49,273 nucleotides of DNA from VBAS01 sp964508655 (GTDB lineage Bacteria > Bacteroidota > Bacteroidia > Chitinophagales > Chitinophagaceae). Where the stretch lies: the NCBI GenBank assembly GCA_964508655.1, contig CAZDUO010000024.1:1-49273 (forward strand). The letters run 5' to 3'. Below, piece after piece: positions 1 to 8,138 of the stretch. Below the pieces are notes generated by a model, which saw only the letters and a program-made list of their open reading frames with translations, did no database searches and was not told where the DNA came from. Positions within the stretch are counted from its first letter, which is position 1; each line of letters opens with the position of its first letter. The translations under genes were made by a program, and so were the position numbers.

Positions 1-202
1 TCAACGTGGACTGAGTGAAAAATAAATTTCTTTTTAATAAACCAATGTTTTGCTTTGTTTTTAACACAATCACATCCACCAGCTCATTATCTTCATAACC
101 GCTGCCGGATGCTGCCAGCGCATCGCTGTAGCTGCTAAAAGTTTTCAGTGTCTGTGGAAACAGTTCTTTTATTTTGCTCCTGATTTTTCCGGCCACTGTC
201 AT
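1..202 (-). CDS. Partial TIGR04325-type methyltransferase (N-terminus only)
   Basis: The ATG at 202-200 lies one base after the stop of the preceding gene, and the frame stays open for 67 codons to the window edge. It is therefore the next gene of the polysaccharide operon and is cut by the window, not broken. The visible residues include FSSYSDALAASGSGYEDNEL followed by VDVIVLKTK. This resembles the N-terminal signature of the TIGR04325 putative methyltransferases found in O-antigen clusters (a Tyr-Ser/Ala-Leu-Ala block, then a Gly-Tyr pair and an amphipathic helix). The SAM-binding motif would lie beyond the window, so the enzymatic call rests on the N-terminus alone. Confidence 0.55.
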   Translation of the reverse strand, partial: MTVAGKIRSKIKELFPQTLKTFSSYSDALAASGSGYEDNELVDVIVLKTKQNIGLLKRNLFFTQSTL

Positions 203-203
203 A

Positions 204-1127
204 CTATATCATTTCCACTTTCTGTGTGCGGGTATTATAAATTTCCATTCCCTTTATTGCCTGCAGCCTTTCCGGCCCGGCCAGGAAAGTAAGCTGGCCC
301 AGCCGGTCGCGGCTCTCCCGAAATTTAGAACTGACAAAACCCTCTGCAGCAGAAAGCGGTTTCAGTTCTTTCATTTTATCTTTTTTTACAAAAAATGCAT
401 TGTTCCCATTGCTGTTGCACCCGATAAAATGATACCCTTTTTCCTGTGCCAGGTCGCAAAGGGAAGGCAGCGAACTGCCCCAGTACAGGTTGCTGTAATG
501 AGCATTTGTTCTTACAAAATCTTTATTGTAAGGAATACTCCATGGCTTATCGCTGCCAAACACGCTATTGTATTCCACAATGACAATGATGGGGCTGATT
601 ACATCAATCGCCTGCCATACAAAATAATCGTTGCCGTCAATGTCAATGTGCAGCAGGCCAATTTCACCGGTCATGCCGCTTTCTTTCAGCAGGTCGTTGA
701 TGTTTTCCCTGGAAACAAAAGCCGGCTTAGCCTCCAATTGGTAGCGCCAGTAAATATCATCCTGCATCACTTCATTCATATGCTGTTCAGAACCGTCCAT
801 TATGAGGCCCTGCCAGTTATTGTTGATGAGTAAAAACCGTGTGTTGGCCTCTGTATAATTCTCAACACCAAACTCAACAAATTTTTCGGCCTGCGGGGGA
901 ATGTCGAGATAGCTGATAAGAAACTGGATGATGCCGTCGTCGCCCCACTGCGAAAACACTTTGAACTCGGCCAGCTGAATATTGCCAAGAATTTCTTTTT
1001 CTCTCGACCTATTCAATTGGGCAATTAACCGGCCAGTCAATACGGCCTGGTTTTCCAGTTTTGTTTTTAACTGATCCAATTTACCCGTAGAGGCCAGCAA
1101 TTTTTTCAATGAACCTGCTAAACTCAT
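204..1127 (-). CDS. FkbM-like putative SAM-dependent methyltransferase
   Basis: This 307-residue protein starts with an amphipathic, probably coiled segment (residues 1-45). A Rossmann-like core follows: FVEFGVENYTEANTRFL around residues 83-99 sits where SAM binding motif I would be, and LLHIDIDGNDYFVW around 158-171 has the acidic strand-turn typical of FkbM-like proteins. Family members are common in surface-polysaccharide clusters and are usually inferred to O-methylate sugars; the substrate cannot be read here. The start overlaps the stop of the upstream gene by four bases (ATGA), which indicates translational coupling. A canonical GxGxG loop is not obvious, so a non-methyltransferase role is possible. 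Confidence 0.6.
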   Translation of the reverse strand: MSLAGSLKKLLASTGKLDQLKTKLENQAVLTGRLIAQLNRSREKEILGNIQLAEFKVFSQWGDDGIIQFLISYLDIPPQAEKFVEFGVENYTEANTRFLLINNNWQGLIMDGSEQHMNEVMQDDIYWRYQLEAKPAFVSRENINDLLKESGMTGEIGLLHIDIDGNDYFVWQAIDVISPIIVIVEYNSVFGSDKPWSIPYNKDFVRTNAHYSNLYWGSSLPSLCDLAQEKGYHFIGCNSNGNNAFFVKKDKMKELKPLSAAEGFVSSKFRESRDRLGQLTFLAGPERLQAIKGMEIYNTRTQKVEMI

Positions 1128-1894
1128 GATGACTTTTTTACCACGGCAACCGTATGCCAGGTATCGGGTGCGATAACTGTATCATTTGTATAGCCTGCAA
1201 ATGAGGCGATACATTCAAAACCGGCCTGCTGAAAAAACAATTGCATTTCCTGGTGAAGAAAATAGCGATTGCTTTGGGTTTCTTTAATAATATTTTCAGG
1301 CAGGTTCCCGCTTTTCTCCGTAATAGTATAATGAACATGCGCCAGTTGATTCATGTAATCTATTTCAGTTTCTGAAACCCGCACTATTTCTCCATCCTTT
1401 GTTTTAAAATGTTTTGTCCGCCTGGGTTCGAAAGACCGCAGAAAGGCACCGGCATTCCAGTATTCGACGATAAACAACCCGTCATCTTTCAATTGCCGGT
1501 TTACAAACTTCAGCAGCTGCAGTATGGCTTCATTTGTTTCCAGGTAGCCGATGGAATCGAATAAACAGAGAACGACATCCGGTGCGGACCCGGTATACTC
1601 AGGCTGACGCATATCCAGCCGGCGGAATTCAACATCGGTATTCCATTGCCTGTGATTTTCCCGGGCACAGTCCAGCATATCATCCGAATAATCGGTGGCC
1701 ATGATTTTATAACCCTTTTGCCAAAGCTGATAAGCATGCCTGCCGGTACCACAGGCCAGCTCCAGTAATGTTTGTGGTTTGCCCTGGTGAAATTTTTTTA
1801 TGCAAGCATGAATAAAATCCGATTCGGCAGCATAATTTTTTCCTGCATAAAACAAATCGTATAAAGCCGCATGCCTGCCGATGTAGGATGACAT
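1124..1894 (-). CDS. Class I SAM-dependent methyltransferase
   Basis: The 256-residue product has a clean class I methyltransferase fold. Motif I is LLELACGTGRHAYQL near residues 42-56, motif II ends in an acidic residue in KIMATDYSDDM, and a post-motif region VVLCLFDSIGYL is followed by a predicted beta-strand FIVEYWNAGAF. It is cytoplasmic and probably methylates a nucleotide sugar or a growing glycan in this operon; the target is not evident. The start lies 2 bases from the stop of the upstream cupin gene and its end overlaps the downstream start by 4 bases. Length is normal for the family. Confidence 0.8.
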   Translation of the reverse strand: MSSYIGRHAALYDLFYAGKNYAAESDFIHACIKKFHQGKPQTLLELACGTGRHAYQLWQKGYKIMATDYSDDMLDCARENHRQWNTDVEFRRLDMRQPEYTGSAPDVVLCLFDSIGYLETNEAILQLLKFVNRQLKDDGLFIVEYWNAGAFLRSFEPRRTKHFKTKDGEIVRVSETEIDYMNQLAHVHYTITEKSGNLPENIIKETQSNRYFLHQEMQLFFQQAGFECIASFAGYTNDTVIAPDTWHTVAVVKKSS

Positions 1895-1896
1895 TT

Positions 1897-2319
1897 TCAG
1901 TTTTTTACGTTCACCATTATTTTATCATTCTCTGCTCCAAGAAAAGGGCCTTGCTTCACGCTGATGCACTGCATATCTTCAATCACTTTGATGGCATGCA
2001 CGCCGTGTATCAGCACAATGGCATCGCCCTGCTTCAGCCGCACTGTTTTTATCAGGTAACCGTCATCATCATACAGGTCTACATCCACCACGCCGCGCTG
2101 CACCACGAACATCTGCTGCAGGTCGCGGATTACCCGTTCAAATTCTTTGTGGTAATGCGGCGCCTCCACAAACCCGGCTGTGTGAGCCAGCAGACCAAAC
2201 TGGAAAGAAGATTCGGCCGGTGAAAAAAATTCAGTTGTCTTCACCCTGCTTTCAGCTCTTATCACTTCGGCATAGCGTATTCCTTTATGTTCAAAAATTT
2301 CAAGAAAAACCTGGCTCAT
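1897..2319 (-). CDS. Cupin-fold protein of the polysaccharide operon
   Basis: This 140-residue protein is predicted to be a small beta-barrel cupin. PHYHKEFERVI around residues 54-64 looks like cupin motif 1 (His-x-His with a following Glu), and LKQGDAIVLIHGVHAIKV around 95-112 looks like motif 2. Related small cupins in polysaccharide clusters act as sugar ketoisomerases or epimerases (FdtA/WxcM group) or have unknown roles. It lacks the RGxHAH block I expect of a typical FdtA, so that activity is not claimed. The gene begins inside the last 20 bases of the upstream aminotransferase gene, so the two are probably co-translated and act on the same sugar. Confidence 0.55.
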   Translation of the reverse strand: MSQVFLEIFEHKGIRYAEVIRAESRVKTTEFFSPAESSFQFGLLAHTAGFVEAPHYHKEFERVIRDLQQMFVVQRGVVDVDLYDDDGYLIKTVRLKQGDAIVLIHGVHAIKVIEDMQCISVKQGPFLGAENDKIMVNVKN

Positions 2320-3433
2320 ATTTGTACTGTTTGGAAAAAGATTTTATCGTATCGGAAATGTAACTGATCTGTTCTTCGGTAAGGGTGTGTGAAGAAGGAA
2401 GATACAAGCCGCACTCCCAAAGCATATCGGCTACAGGTGTGCTGATCACCCGGTATCCTTCCTGCTTTTTCAGAAATGGCTGCCCGGCCATGGAACAGAA
2501 AAAGGTACGGGTGTCAACCCCTTTTTCTTTCAGGTATTTTGCCAGCTCATCCCGCTTCATACCGGATTCGGGTTTCACTACCACGCCGTACATCCAGTAA
2601 ACATTTTTTGCCCATTCCAGTTCGGCGGGTGTTTGCAGCCACGGAATATTTTTCAGCCGTTCATTGTATCGTTTTGCCATTAATCTTTTTTGTTCAATAA
2701 TGGCCGGCAGTCTTTGTGTTTGCGCCACGCCCATGGCTGCCTGGTAACCCGTCATGCGGAAATTGTACCCCGCTTCCCGGTGAAGAAACCGGGGTTGTGA
2801 AAATGCAAGATTGCGCAGCAGGCGCAGTTTTTCTGCCAGCTCATCATCGTTGGTACACACCATGCCGCCTTCACCGGTTGTAATTATTTTATTGGCATAA
2901 AAACTAAAGCAGCTCATGTCGCCGAAGCTCCCGGTCATTTTGCCACGCACAGTGGCGCCATGGCTTTCGGCACAATCCTCAATCACTATGAGATTATGTT
3001 TTTTTGCAATGGCTATCAGTTTGTCCATATCTACCGGGTGGCCATAGAGATGAACAGGAATGATTGCCTTTGTTCGCGGTGTAATTAAACTTTCAATGAT
3101 ATCAAGATCGAGGTTCCAGGTGATGGGTTCGCTGTCAACCGGCACCGGCACTGCATTGTTATGATAAGCTGCCAGCGCTGTAGCAATGTTGGTGGAGGCG
3201 CTTATCAGCACCTCATCACCCCGGCTGATACCGGCAACATCTGCAGCCAGATGCAGAGCAATGGTTCCGTTGCATACGGCAATACCATGCGTACAGCCGA
3301 TAAAATCAGCAAACATTTTTTCAAACCGGGTAATATATTCACCGAAAGACCCGGAAATTTCTCCTTTCTTCAGCGCATCAACTACGGCATCAATTTCTGC
3401 CTGGGTAATATCGGGCTCAAAAACAGGAATCAT
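2300..3433 (-). CDS. DegT/DnrJ/EryC1-family sugar aminotransferase (perosamine-synthase-like)
   Basis: A 377-residue PLP enzyme of the fold-type I sugar aminotransferase family. Asp153 in VIEDCAESHG would contact the pyridine nitrogen. Lys182 in SFYANKIITTGEGGMV is the PLP-binding lysine, so it is an aminotransferase and not an RfbH-type dehydrase, which has His at this position. The xNKxITTGEGGM signature resembles GDP-perosamine synthase (RfbE/Per) and related C4 aminotransferases. GDP-4-keto-6-deoxymannose would be available from Gmd in this operon, and CDP-4-keto-6-deoxyglucose from RfbG, so either could be the substrate. The downstream cupin and methyltransferases may act on its product. 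Length is normal for the family. Confidence 0.8.
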   Translation of the reverse strand: MIPVFEPDITQAEIDAVVDALKKGEISGSFGEYITRFEKMFADFIGCTHGIAVCNGTIALHLAADVAGISRGDEVLISASTNIATALAAYHNNAVPVPVDSEPITWNLDLDIIESLITPRTKAIIPVHLYGHPVDMDKLIAIAKKHNLIVIEDCAESHGATVRGKMTGSFGDMSCFSFYANKIITTGEGGMVCTNDDELAEKLRLLRNLAFSQPRFLHREAGYNFRMTGYQAAMGVAQTQRLPAIIEQKRLMAKRYNERLKNIPWLQTPAELEWAKNVYWMYGVVVKPESGMKRDELAKYLKEKGVDTRTFFCSMAGQPFLKKQEGYRVISTPVADMLWECGLYLPSSHTLTEEQISYISDTIKSFSKQYKYEPGFS

Positions 3434-3453
3434 GAAATAAAGTTTGAAAAAAT

Positions 3454-4545
3454 TTAGTTCATATACTGCCGGAAATAATCCAGCAGCCGGGCAGAAGATG
3501 TTTTATAATTATAGTCATTCAATGTCCGCTGTTGTCCTTTTTTGGCAATCGCTTTCCGTTCCTCTTCGTGACGGAGATAATAGTTTACTTTTTCAATGGC
3601 ATCCGCCACAGATTCGTAATAAACCACTTCATCATCAGCGAAATTTTTTTGTTCAGCCTGCCTGCCATCCGTCAGCAGCAAGGTACCTACACCGGTGGCT
3701 TCATACATACGCATGTTGCCTGCAAAATTCCGGGCCACATCAATATGCGCATTGAAAGTGATTTTTGAGCGGTGAAGCGTCCGGTACATGTCAAGTCCCC
3801 ACACGTCGCCCCTTGCTCTTTGCCGGTAAATACTTTTTGAAATCAGCTTTTGAAAAATATTCCTGTTATCGGGTACCAGTTCAATGCCGGTGCCGAAAAA
3901 CTGCAGGCTGGTGTTGTCTATTAATTCTTTTATCAAATGAATCCGGCGGCTATGTGCTTTGGTCAGGCTGCCGATAAAGCTGAAATCAATATCCTGCGGC
4001 TGGTTTGCATCAAGACAATCGAGTATGACGGGGTCAAATGCCGCATGCAGCAATTCCGACTTCACTCCCAGCCGGCGGAAGTCATCCACAAACCGGGGCA
4101 CGGAGGTCATCAGCAATTCCAGCTGATGCAGAGGTACTCTTTCAGGCAAGGGACAACTGATCCAGCCAAAAATATGTTTTGCATGTTTTTTTACTTCGGC
4201 AAGAAACCCGTTGTAATACTCAAACATGCTGGAGATATAGAAAATGTCTGGTTGTTTCTTTTTTACCTGGTCCAGTGCTATTGAAAAATTCCAGTCTCTT
4301 TCATTGTACCTGGTATCATTTTCTTCAGCCCACGCCAGTTGCAGCGGCTTGCAGTTGGGAACAACCAATTCAGCTGCTACCCCCTGCTTTACAAATTCAT
4401 CGGCAAATGAAGCCCAATGCCCGAAGTGGTCTTCCTTCAGCGCCTTCATCTGTTCATCGTACGACTGCCTTGCAAGTCCTTTATTCTTTTTATAAAATGA
4501 ATGCAGGTAGGCATCGTAATATGAACAAAAAAAGATTACTCTCAT
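3454..4545 (-). CDS. Glycosyltransferase, CgeB/GT4-like (GT-B fold)
   Basis: The 363-residue protein starts with an MRVIFFCSYYDAYLHSFY strand typical of GT-B N-domains. Its C-terminal half carries DIDFSFIGSLTKAHSRRI and a NMRMYEATGVGTLLLTD block, which corresponds to the donor-binding region of CgeB/YkvP-like glycosyltransferases (Glyco_trans_1_2): the glutamate in MYEATG contacts the nucleotide sugar and is followed by a region like 'ALL[TS]D'. It would transfer a sugar onto the lipid-linked or membrane-associated glycan on the cytoplasmic face. Its start overlaps the upstream stop by 4 bases. Donor and linkage cannot be predicted. Confidence 0.75.
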   Translation of the reverse strand: MRVIFFCSYYDAYLHSFYKKNKGLARQSYDEQMKALKEDHFGHWASFADEFVKQGVAAELVVPNCKPLQLAWAEENDTRYNERDWNFSIALDQVKKKQPDIFYISSMFEYYNGFLAEVKKHAKHIFGWISCPLPERVPLHQLELLMTSVPRFVDDFRRLGVKSELLHAAFDPVILDCLDANQPQDIDFSFIGSLTKAHSRRIHLIKELIDNTSLQFFGTGIELVPDNRNIFQKLISKSIYRQRARGDVWGLDMYRTLHRSKITFNAHIDVARNFAGNMRMYEATGVGTLLLTDGRQAEQKNFADDEVVYYESVADAIEKVNYYLRHEEERKAIAKKGQQRTLNDYNYKTSSARLLDYFRQYMN

Positions 4546-5654
4546 CGGCGGAAACTTTTTATCAGCCCGGCCACATGCTGAACCTGCTCTTCCCTCAGCT
4601 CCGCAAACATGGGCAATGAAAGTATTTGCTGCTGGTTAAGATAGGCTACGGAAAAATCTTCAGGCCGGTGATTGTAACGACTATAACAGGGAAGCAGCGG
4701 CAACGCCGTCGGGTAATGAACGGAAGTTTCCACTCCATTCTCTTTTAAATAAGCCTGCAGGGCATCCCGGTTCCCGGTGCGTATTACATACAGGTGAAAT
4801 ACATGGCTGCAATTGTTTTTTGTGGCAGGTGTAACCACTCCTGCATCATTTAACAGCTCATTATACAATGATGCATGCACCCGGCGTGCTTTGGTCCAGT
4901 GTTGCAGGTGAGGAAGTTTTGCCAGCAGGATGGCGGCCTGCAGGGTATCCATGCGGCTGTTGCGGCCTTCCCGCACATGCTGATGTTTTTTTACCTGGCC
5001 ATGATTGGCAACCTGTCTTGCCACGGCAGCCACTTCATCATCATTGGTGAGCATGGCTCCGGCATCACCGTAAGCGCCCAGATTTTTTCCCGGGTAAAAA
5101 CTGAAACTGGCCGCATGTCCCCATGTGCCGGTTTTCTTTCCGTTTATTTCTGCCCCATGCGACTGGGCACAATCTTCAATCACTTTCAGCTTGTATTTTT
5201 CAGCCAGCTGCATTACAGCAGGCATATCAGCAGGATGACCGTACAGGTGAACAGGGATGATTGCTTTTGTGCTGGCTGTAATTTTTTGCTCAATCAACTT
5301 TACATTGATACAATAATATTCATCCACATCCACAAACACCGGCGTGGCGCCAGCGGCACTCACAGCTTCCGAAGTAGAAATCCAGGAATGCGCCGGCACA
5401 ATTATTTCATCGCCCGGCCCAACACCGAAAGCTTTTAATAATATTTCCAGGGAATCGGTACCATTGCCGCAGGCTATGCAATGCTTTGTGCCGATATAAT
5501 CAGCAAACGCTTTTTCAAACTGCCTGACAGCCGCGCCGCCGATAAAGGCAGACTGTTCAATCACACCCCGTATGGCATTATCAATATCTTCTTTGATGGA
5601 TAGATATTGCGCTTTTAAATCAACAAACGGGATGGTTACAGAAACTGCATTCAT
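4542..5654 (-). CDS. DegT/DnrJ/EryC1-family sugar 3-aminotransferase (WbpE/FdtB-like)
   Basis: The 370-residue PLP aminotransferase has Asp161 in VIEDCAQSHGA and the Schiff-base lysine Lys190 in FSFYPGKNLGAYGDAGA. The FYPGKNLGAxGDAGA signature is shared by C3 aminotransferases such as WbpE/WlbC (UDP-3-keto-GlcNAcA) and FdtB/QdtB (dTDP-3-keto-6-deoxyhexose). The two genes transcribed just before it encode an acetyltransferase and a Gfo/Idh/MocA dehydrogenase, the same trio as WbpB/WbpD/WbpE, so I favour a 3-amino sugar. A GnnB-like role (UDP-GlcNAc3N for lipid A) is an alternative. It differs clearly from the other aminotransferase at 2300-3433. Confidence 0.82.
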   Translation of the reverse strand: MNAVSVTIPFVDLKAQYLSIKEDIDNAIRGVIEQSAFIGGAAVRQFEKAFADYIGTKHCIACGNGTDSLEILLKAFGVGPGDEIIVPAHSWISTSEAVSAAGATPVFVDVDEYYCINVKLIEQKITASTKAIIPVHLYGHPADMPAVMQLAEKYKLKVIEDCAQSHGAEINGKKTGTWGHAASFSFYPGKNLGAYGDAGAMLTNDDEVAAVARQVANHGQVKKHQHVREGRNSRMDTLQAAILLAKLPHLQHWTKARRVHASLYNELLNDAGVVTPATKNNCSHVFHLYVIRTGNRDALQAYLKENGVETSVHYPTALPLLPCYSRYNHRPEDFSVAYLNQQQILSLPMFAELREEQVQHVAGLIKSFRR

Positions 5655-5670
5655 ACATGTGCAGTAAGAA

Positions 5671-6126
5671 CTATTTTATTTTTCTAGCCGGGTTGCCGGC
5701 ATAGGTGCCGGGCTCAGTTATATTTTTTGTCACCACGCTGCCGGCGCCGATTACTACATTGTCACAAATCTCCACGGGCAGGATGGTGGCATTGCTGCCG
5801 ATAAAAACGTGATTGCCGATGCGGGTGGGTTTCCACTTGTTCTGATTGCCGCGGGCCGGCCCGCCATCGCTGAAAGCATCGTTGATGAACATGACGCCGT
5901 GACCAATGAAGCAATCATCGCCGATGCTCACCAGGCTGCAAATAAAACTATGCGACTGTATTTTACATCCCTTGCCGATACTTACGCCTTTTTGAATTTC
6001 CGTAAACGGGCCAATGAAACAATCGTCATCAATGCGGCATTCGTAAAGATTTACCGGTTCGACCACTTTTACATTTTTGCCAAACTGCACATCCCGTATA
6101 CCCGAATGCTTTGTTACCGGTTCCAT
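5671..6126 (-). CDS. Left-handed beta-helix sugar N-acetyltransferase (WbpD/FdtC-like)
   Basis: A 151-residue hexapeptide-repeat acyltransferase. Isoleucine-rich hexads are visible through most of the chain (for example DDDCFIGPFTEI, VSIGKGCKI, VSIGDDCFIGHGVMFI, ICDNVVIGAGSVVTKNI), and the chain ends in the typical GTYAGNPARKIK tail. The loop carrying MFINDAFSDGG matches the position where family members hold the catalytic His or Asn. It probably transfers acetyl from acetyl-CoA to the 3-amino group made by the next enzyme. The gene overlaps the upstream dehydrogenase gene by 13 bases and lies 16 bases before the aminotransferase gene, so the trio is a unit. Confidence 0.8.
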   Translation of the reverse strand: MEPVTKHSGIRDVQFGKNVKVVEPVNLYECRIDDDCFIGPFTEIQKGVSIGKGCKIQSHSFICSLVSIGDDCFIGHGVMFINDAFSDGGPARGNQNKWKPTRIGNHVFIGSNATILPVEICDNVVIGAGSVVTKNITEPGTYAGNPARKIK

Positions 6127-7139
6127 GAGGAGTTGTTTTCTGCTGCAGCGTAAATTTTTTCTATTATCTCCACCGTTTTGAATCCTTCAAAACTGTTGGC
6201 TGAAATGGGAGCGTTGTTTTTGAGCACTTCCACCAGGTTCTGATATACTTTATCATGATTGCTCATCGAGCCCTGGTAGCTGCCGTAATCGTTGGGTTTG
6301 TTGCCCGCGGGCAGATCTTTTATTTCAACACCTTCAATGTTTTGGTATTCCAGCACATTCAGGTATTGCCCGCCGATTTTCACCGTTCCTTTTTCACCAA
6401 AAACAGTCAGTGAGCCTTCCATGTTTTTTTTATAACTGTTCACGGTGTAGTTCACTGTGCCGATGACACCATTGTCAAATTCCAGTATGGCTACGCCGGT
6501 ATCTTCAAATTCAATGATGCCTGCGTGTGCATAATTACGGGTAAATGCTTTCACCTGCTTTATGTCGCCAATCATCCAATAGAGCAGGTCAATAAAATGA
6601 CTGAACTGGGTGAAGAGGGTGCCGCCGTCAAGTTTTTTTGTTCCTTTCCATGAATTGTGGTAATAAGCCGCATCGCGGTTCCAGAAGCAGTTGAGCTGCA
6701 CGCTGAAAATTTTTCCCAGCCGGCCATCGTCCAGTAGTTGTTTTACGGCTTCCACCGGCGGATTGAAGCGGTTTTGCTTTACTACAAAAAGCCGTTTATT
6801 GTTTTTTTCAGCCGTCTTTATCATTTCGCCACAGTCTTTCATCGTCAGCGCCATGGGTTTTTCGCACAGCACATGAAAGCCCGCCTGCAGCGCTTTGATG
6901 GAGTGCTCTGCATGCAGGCCGTTGGGAGTACAAACGGAAACCACATGCACATCGTTTTCTTTTTTCAGCAAATCATTGATATCATAATACGCATTGGCAT
7001 TAAATTTTTGCGCCAGTGTATCCGCCTTACCGGTTTCTGTATCACAAACAGCTTTCAGTTTCCCGATGTGGCTGATGTGTTCAGCATGACGCTGCGCAAT
7101 GCGTCCGCAACCGACGATGGCAAAATTCAGTTCGGGCAT
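6114..7139 (-). CDS. Gfo/Idh/MocA-family NAD-dependent sugar dehydrogenase (WbpB/WlbA-like)
   Basis: This 341-residue oxidoreductase has an N-terminal Rossmann domain with FAIVGCGRIAQRHAEHI (dinucleotide-binding GxGxxxxxH) and the family EKP motif in HVLCEKPMALT around residue 91. VVKQNRFNPPVEAVKQLL and GGTLFTQFSHFIDLLYW supply active-site positions, the latter with the conserved His of the family. These sequences resemble WbpB/WlbA, which oxidises UDP-GlcNAcA at C3 and feeds the aminotransferase and acetyltransferase encoded next. GnnA, acting on UDP-GlcNAc, is a plausible alternative because no UDP-GlcNAc 6-dehydrogenase gene lies in the window. Length is normal for the family. Confidence 0.82.
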   Translation of the reverse strand: MPELNFAIVGCGRIAQRHAEHISHIGKLKAVCDTETGKADTLAQKFNANAYYDINDLLKKENDVHVVSVCTPNGLHAEHSIKALQAGFHVLCEKPMALTMKDCGEMIKTAEKNNKRLFVVKQNRFNPPVEAVKQLLDDGRLGKIFSVQLNCFWNRDAAYYHNSWKGTKKLDGGTLFTQFSHFIDLLYWMIGDIKQVKAFTRNYAHAGIIEFEDTGVAILEFDNGVIGTVNYTVNSYKKNMEGSLTVFGEKGTVKIGGQYLNVLEYQNIEGVEIKDLPAGNKPNDYGSYQGSMSNHDKVYQNLVEVLKNNAPISANSFEGFKTVEIIEKIYAAAENNSSWNR

Positions 7140-7157
7140 TTGGTGCTGTAAGTTTTT

Positions 7158-8129
7158 CTATGAAGATTTAAATGAAGCCTGGTAACCCGGCGTTTTCCGG
7201 CCGGCAAGTCTTTTATATAAAGCAGCTGTTTTAATCCGGAATAAAAGTAAAAACAGCCGCGGGTGAAATTCTTTCAGCAGCAGGTGGCTTACCAGGTGGC
7301 GGTAGTGGATCCTGGCGAACAAATAGGACAATTTAAGGTAGATACGTTCCACCAGCTGCACCCTGGTTTTTACATCCGGAATTTTATCCCAATAATAAAT
7401 ATTTTTAAAGTGGGCAAAAGTGCAATACAGCGGGAATTCATTTATGTAACCATAGGTTTTCAGTCTTTCCACCTGCTGGGCATGAGTTTCTTCCCTCACC
7501 TTGCGGCGGTGATAGCGGATTTCTGCAGAGGGAACGAGCTGCCCGAAGTAAGAAGCCTGCAGCAGGAATAAATGGTCGGAGCCATATTTGTCAAACCAGT
7601 ACTGGTCAATCACTGATTTTCTGAACAGCCCCTGGAAGGCGCTGCATGCCCCGAAATTATCAATTACTTTCAGCATCCGGTCTTTATAATCATTCATGCC
7701 GCCGGTATCCAGGTCGGGGTTCATATCGCTGTTGAGCTGCTCCTGCACATCTTTTGCAAAATAATTTGCAAGCGGGTAATACAAAGCGATACCGGGATTT
7801 TCTTCCATCCTGCTTACTGCTTCTGCAACAAATTCCCTGTGTACGATATCGTGCCCGCCCAGCCACATGAAATATTTACCCTGCCCTTTGTTTTTCAGGA
7901 ATTCAAAATTTTCATGCACTCCCATATTTTTTTTATGCCCGAAGGCGGTTATCCTGTTGTCAGATTCACGGTATTGCTGAATAATCATCCACGAATTATC
8001 TGTTGATGCATTATCGCCAATGATAATTTCGAGGTTTGTGTAGGTTTGGTGCAGCGCCGAACGGATGGCTTCTTCAAGAAAGCGTTCTTCGTTATAAACA
8101 GGGATGGCTATGGTGACAAGCGGCTGCAT
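7158..8129 (-). CDS. Family 2 glycosyltransferase
   Basis: The 323-residue protein starts with the GT2 signature: TIAIPVYNEERFLEEAIRS, then EIIIGDNASTDNS (nucleotide-binding Asp), and GKYFMWLGGHDIV around residues 87-99, which occupies the DxD position but reads GHD. The C-terminal third is basic and partly hydrophobic (PRLFLLLFRIKTAALYKRL), consistent with membrane association. It would add one sugar residue to the growing polysaccharide on the cytoplasmic side. The neighbouring 3-amino sugar genes suggest, but do not prove, a donor. The altered DxD (G-H-D) is a point to check. No overlap with neighbours; short spacers of 18 and 9 bases. Confidence 0.82.
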   Translation of the reverse strand: MQPLVTIAIPVYNEERFLEEAIRSALHQTYTNLEIIIGDNASTDNSWMIIQQYRESDNRITAFGHKKNMGVHENFEFLKNKGQGKYFMWLGGHDIVHREFVAEAVSRMEENPGIALYYPLANYFAKDVQEQLNSDMNPDLDTGGMNDYKDRMLKVIDNFGACSAFQGLFRKSVIDQYWFDKYGSDHLFLLQASYFGQLVPSAEIRYHRRKVREETHAQQVERLKTYGYINEFPLYCTFAHFKNIYYWDKIPDVKTRVQLVERIYLKLSYLFARIHYRHLVSHLLLKEFHPRLFLLLFRIKTAALYKRLAGRKTPGYQASFKSS

Positions 8130-8138
8130 CCTTTTTAC

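Noticed and set aside
2300..3433. RfbH-type 3-dehydrase (to complete a CDP-dideoxysugar pathway)
   Set aside because: The PLP-binding lysine is present (SFYANKIITTGEGG) and no cysteine cluster for an Fe-S centre is seen, so it is an aminotransferase.
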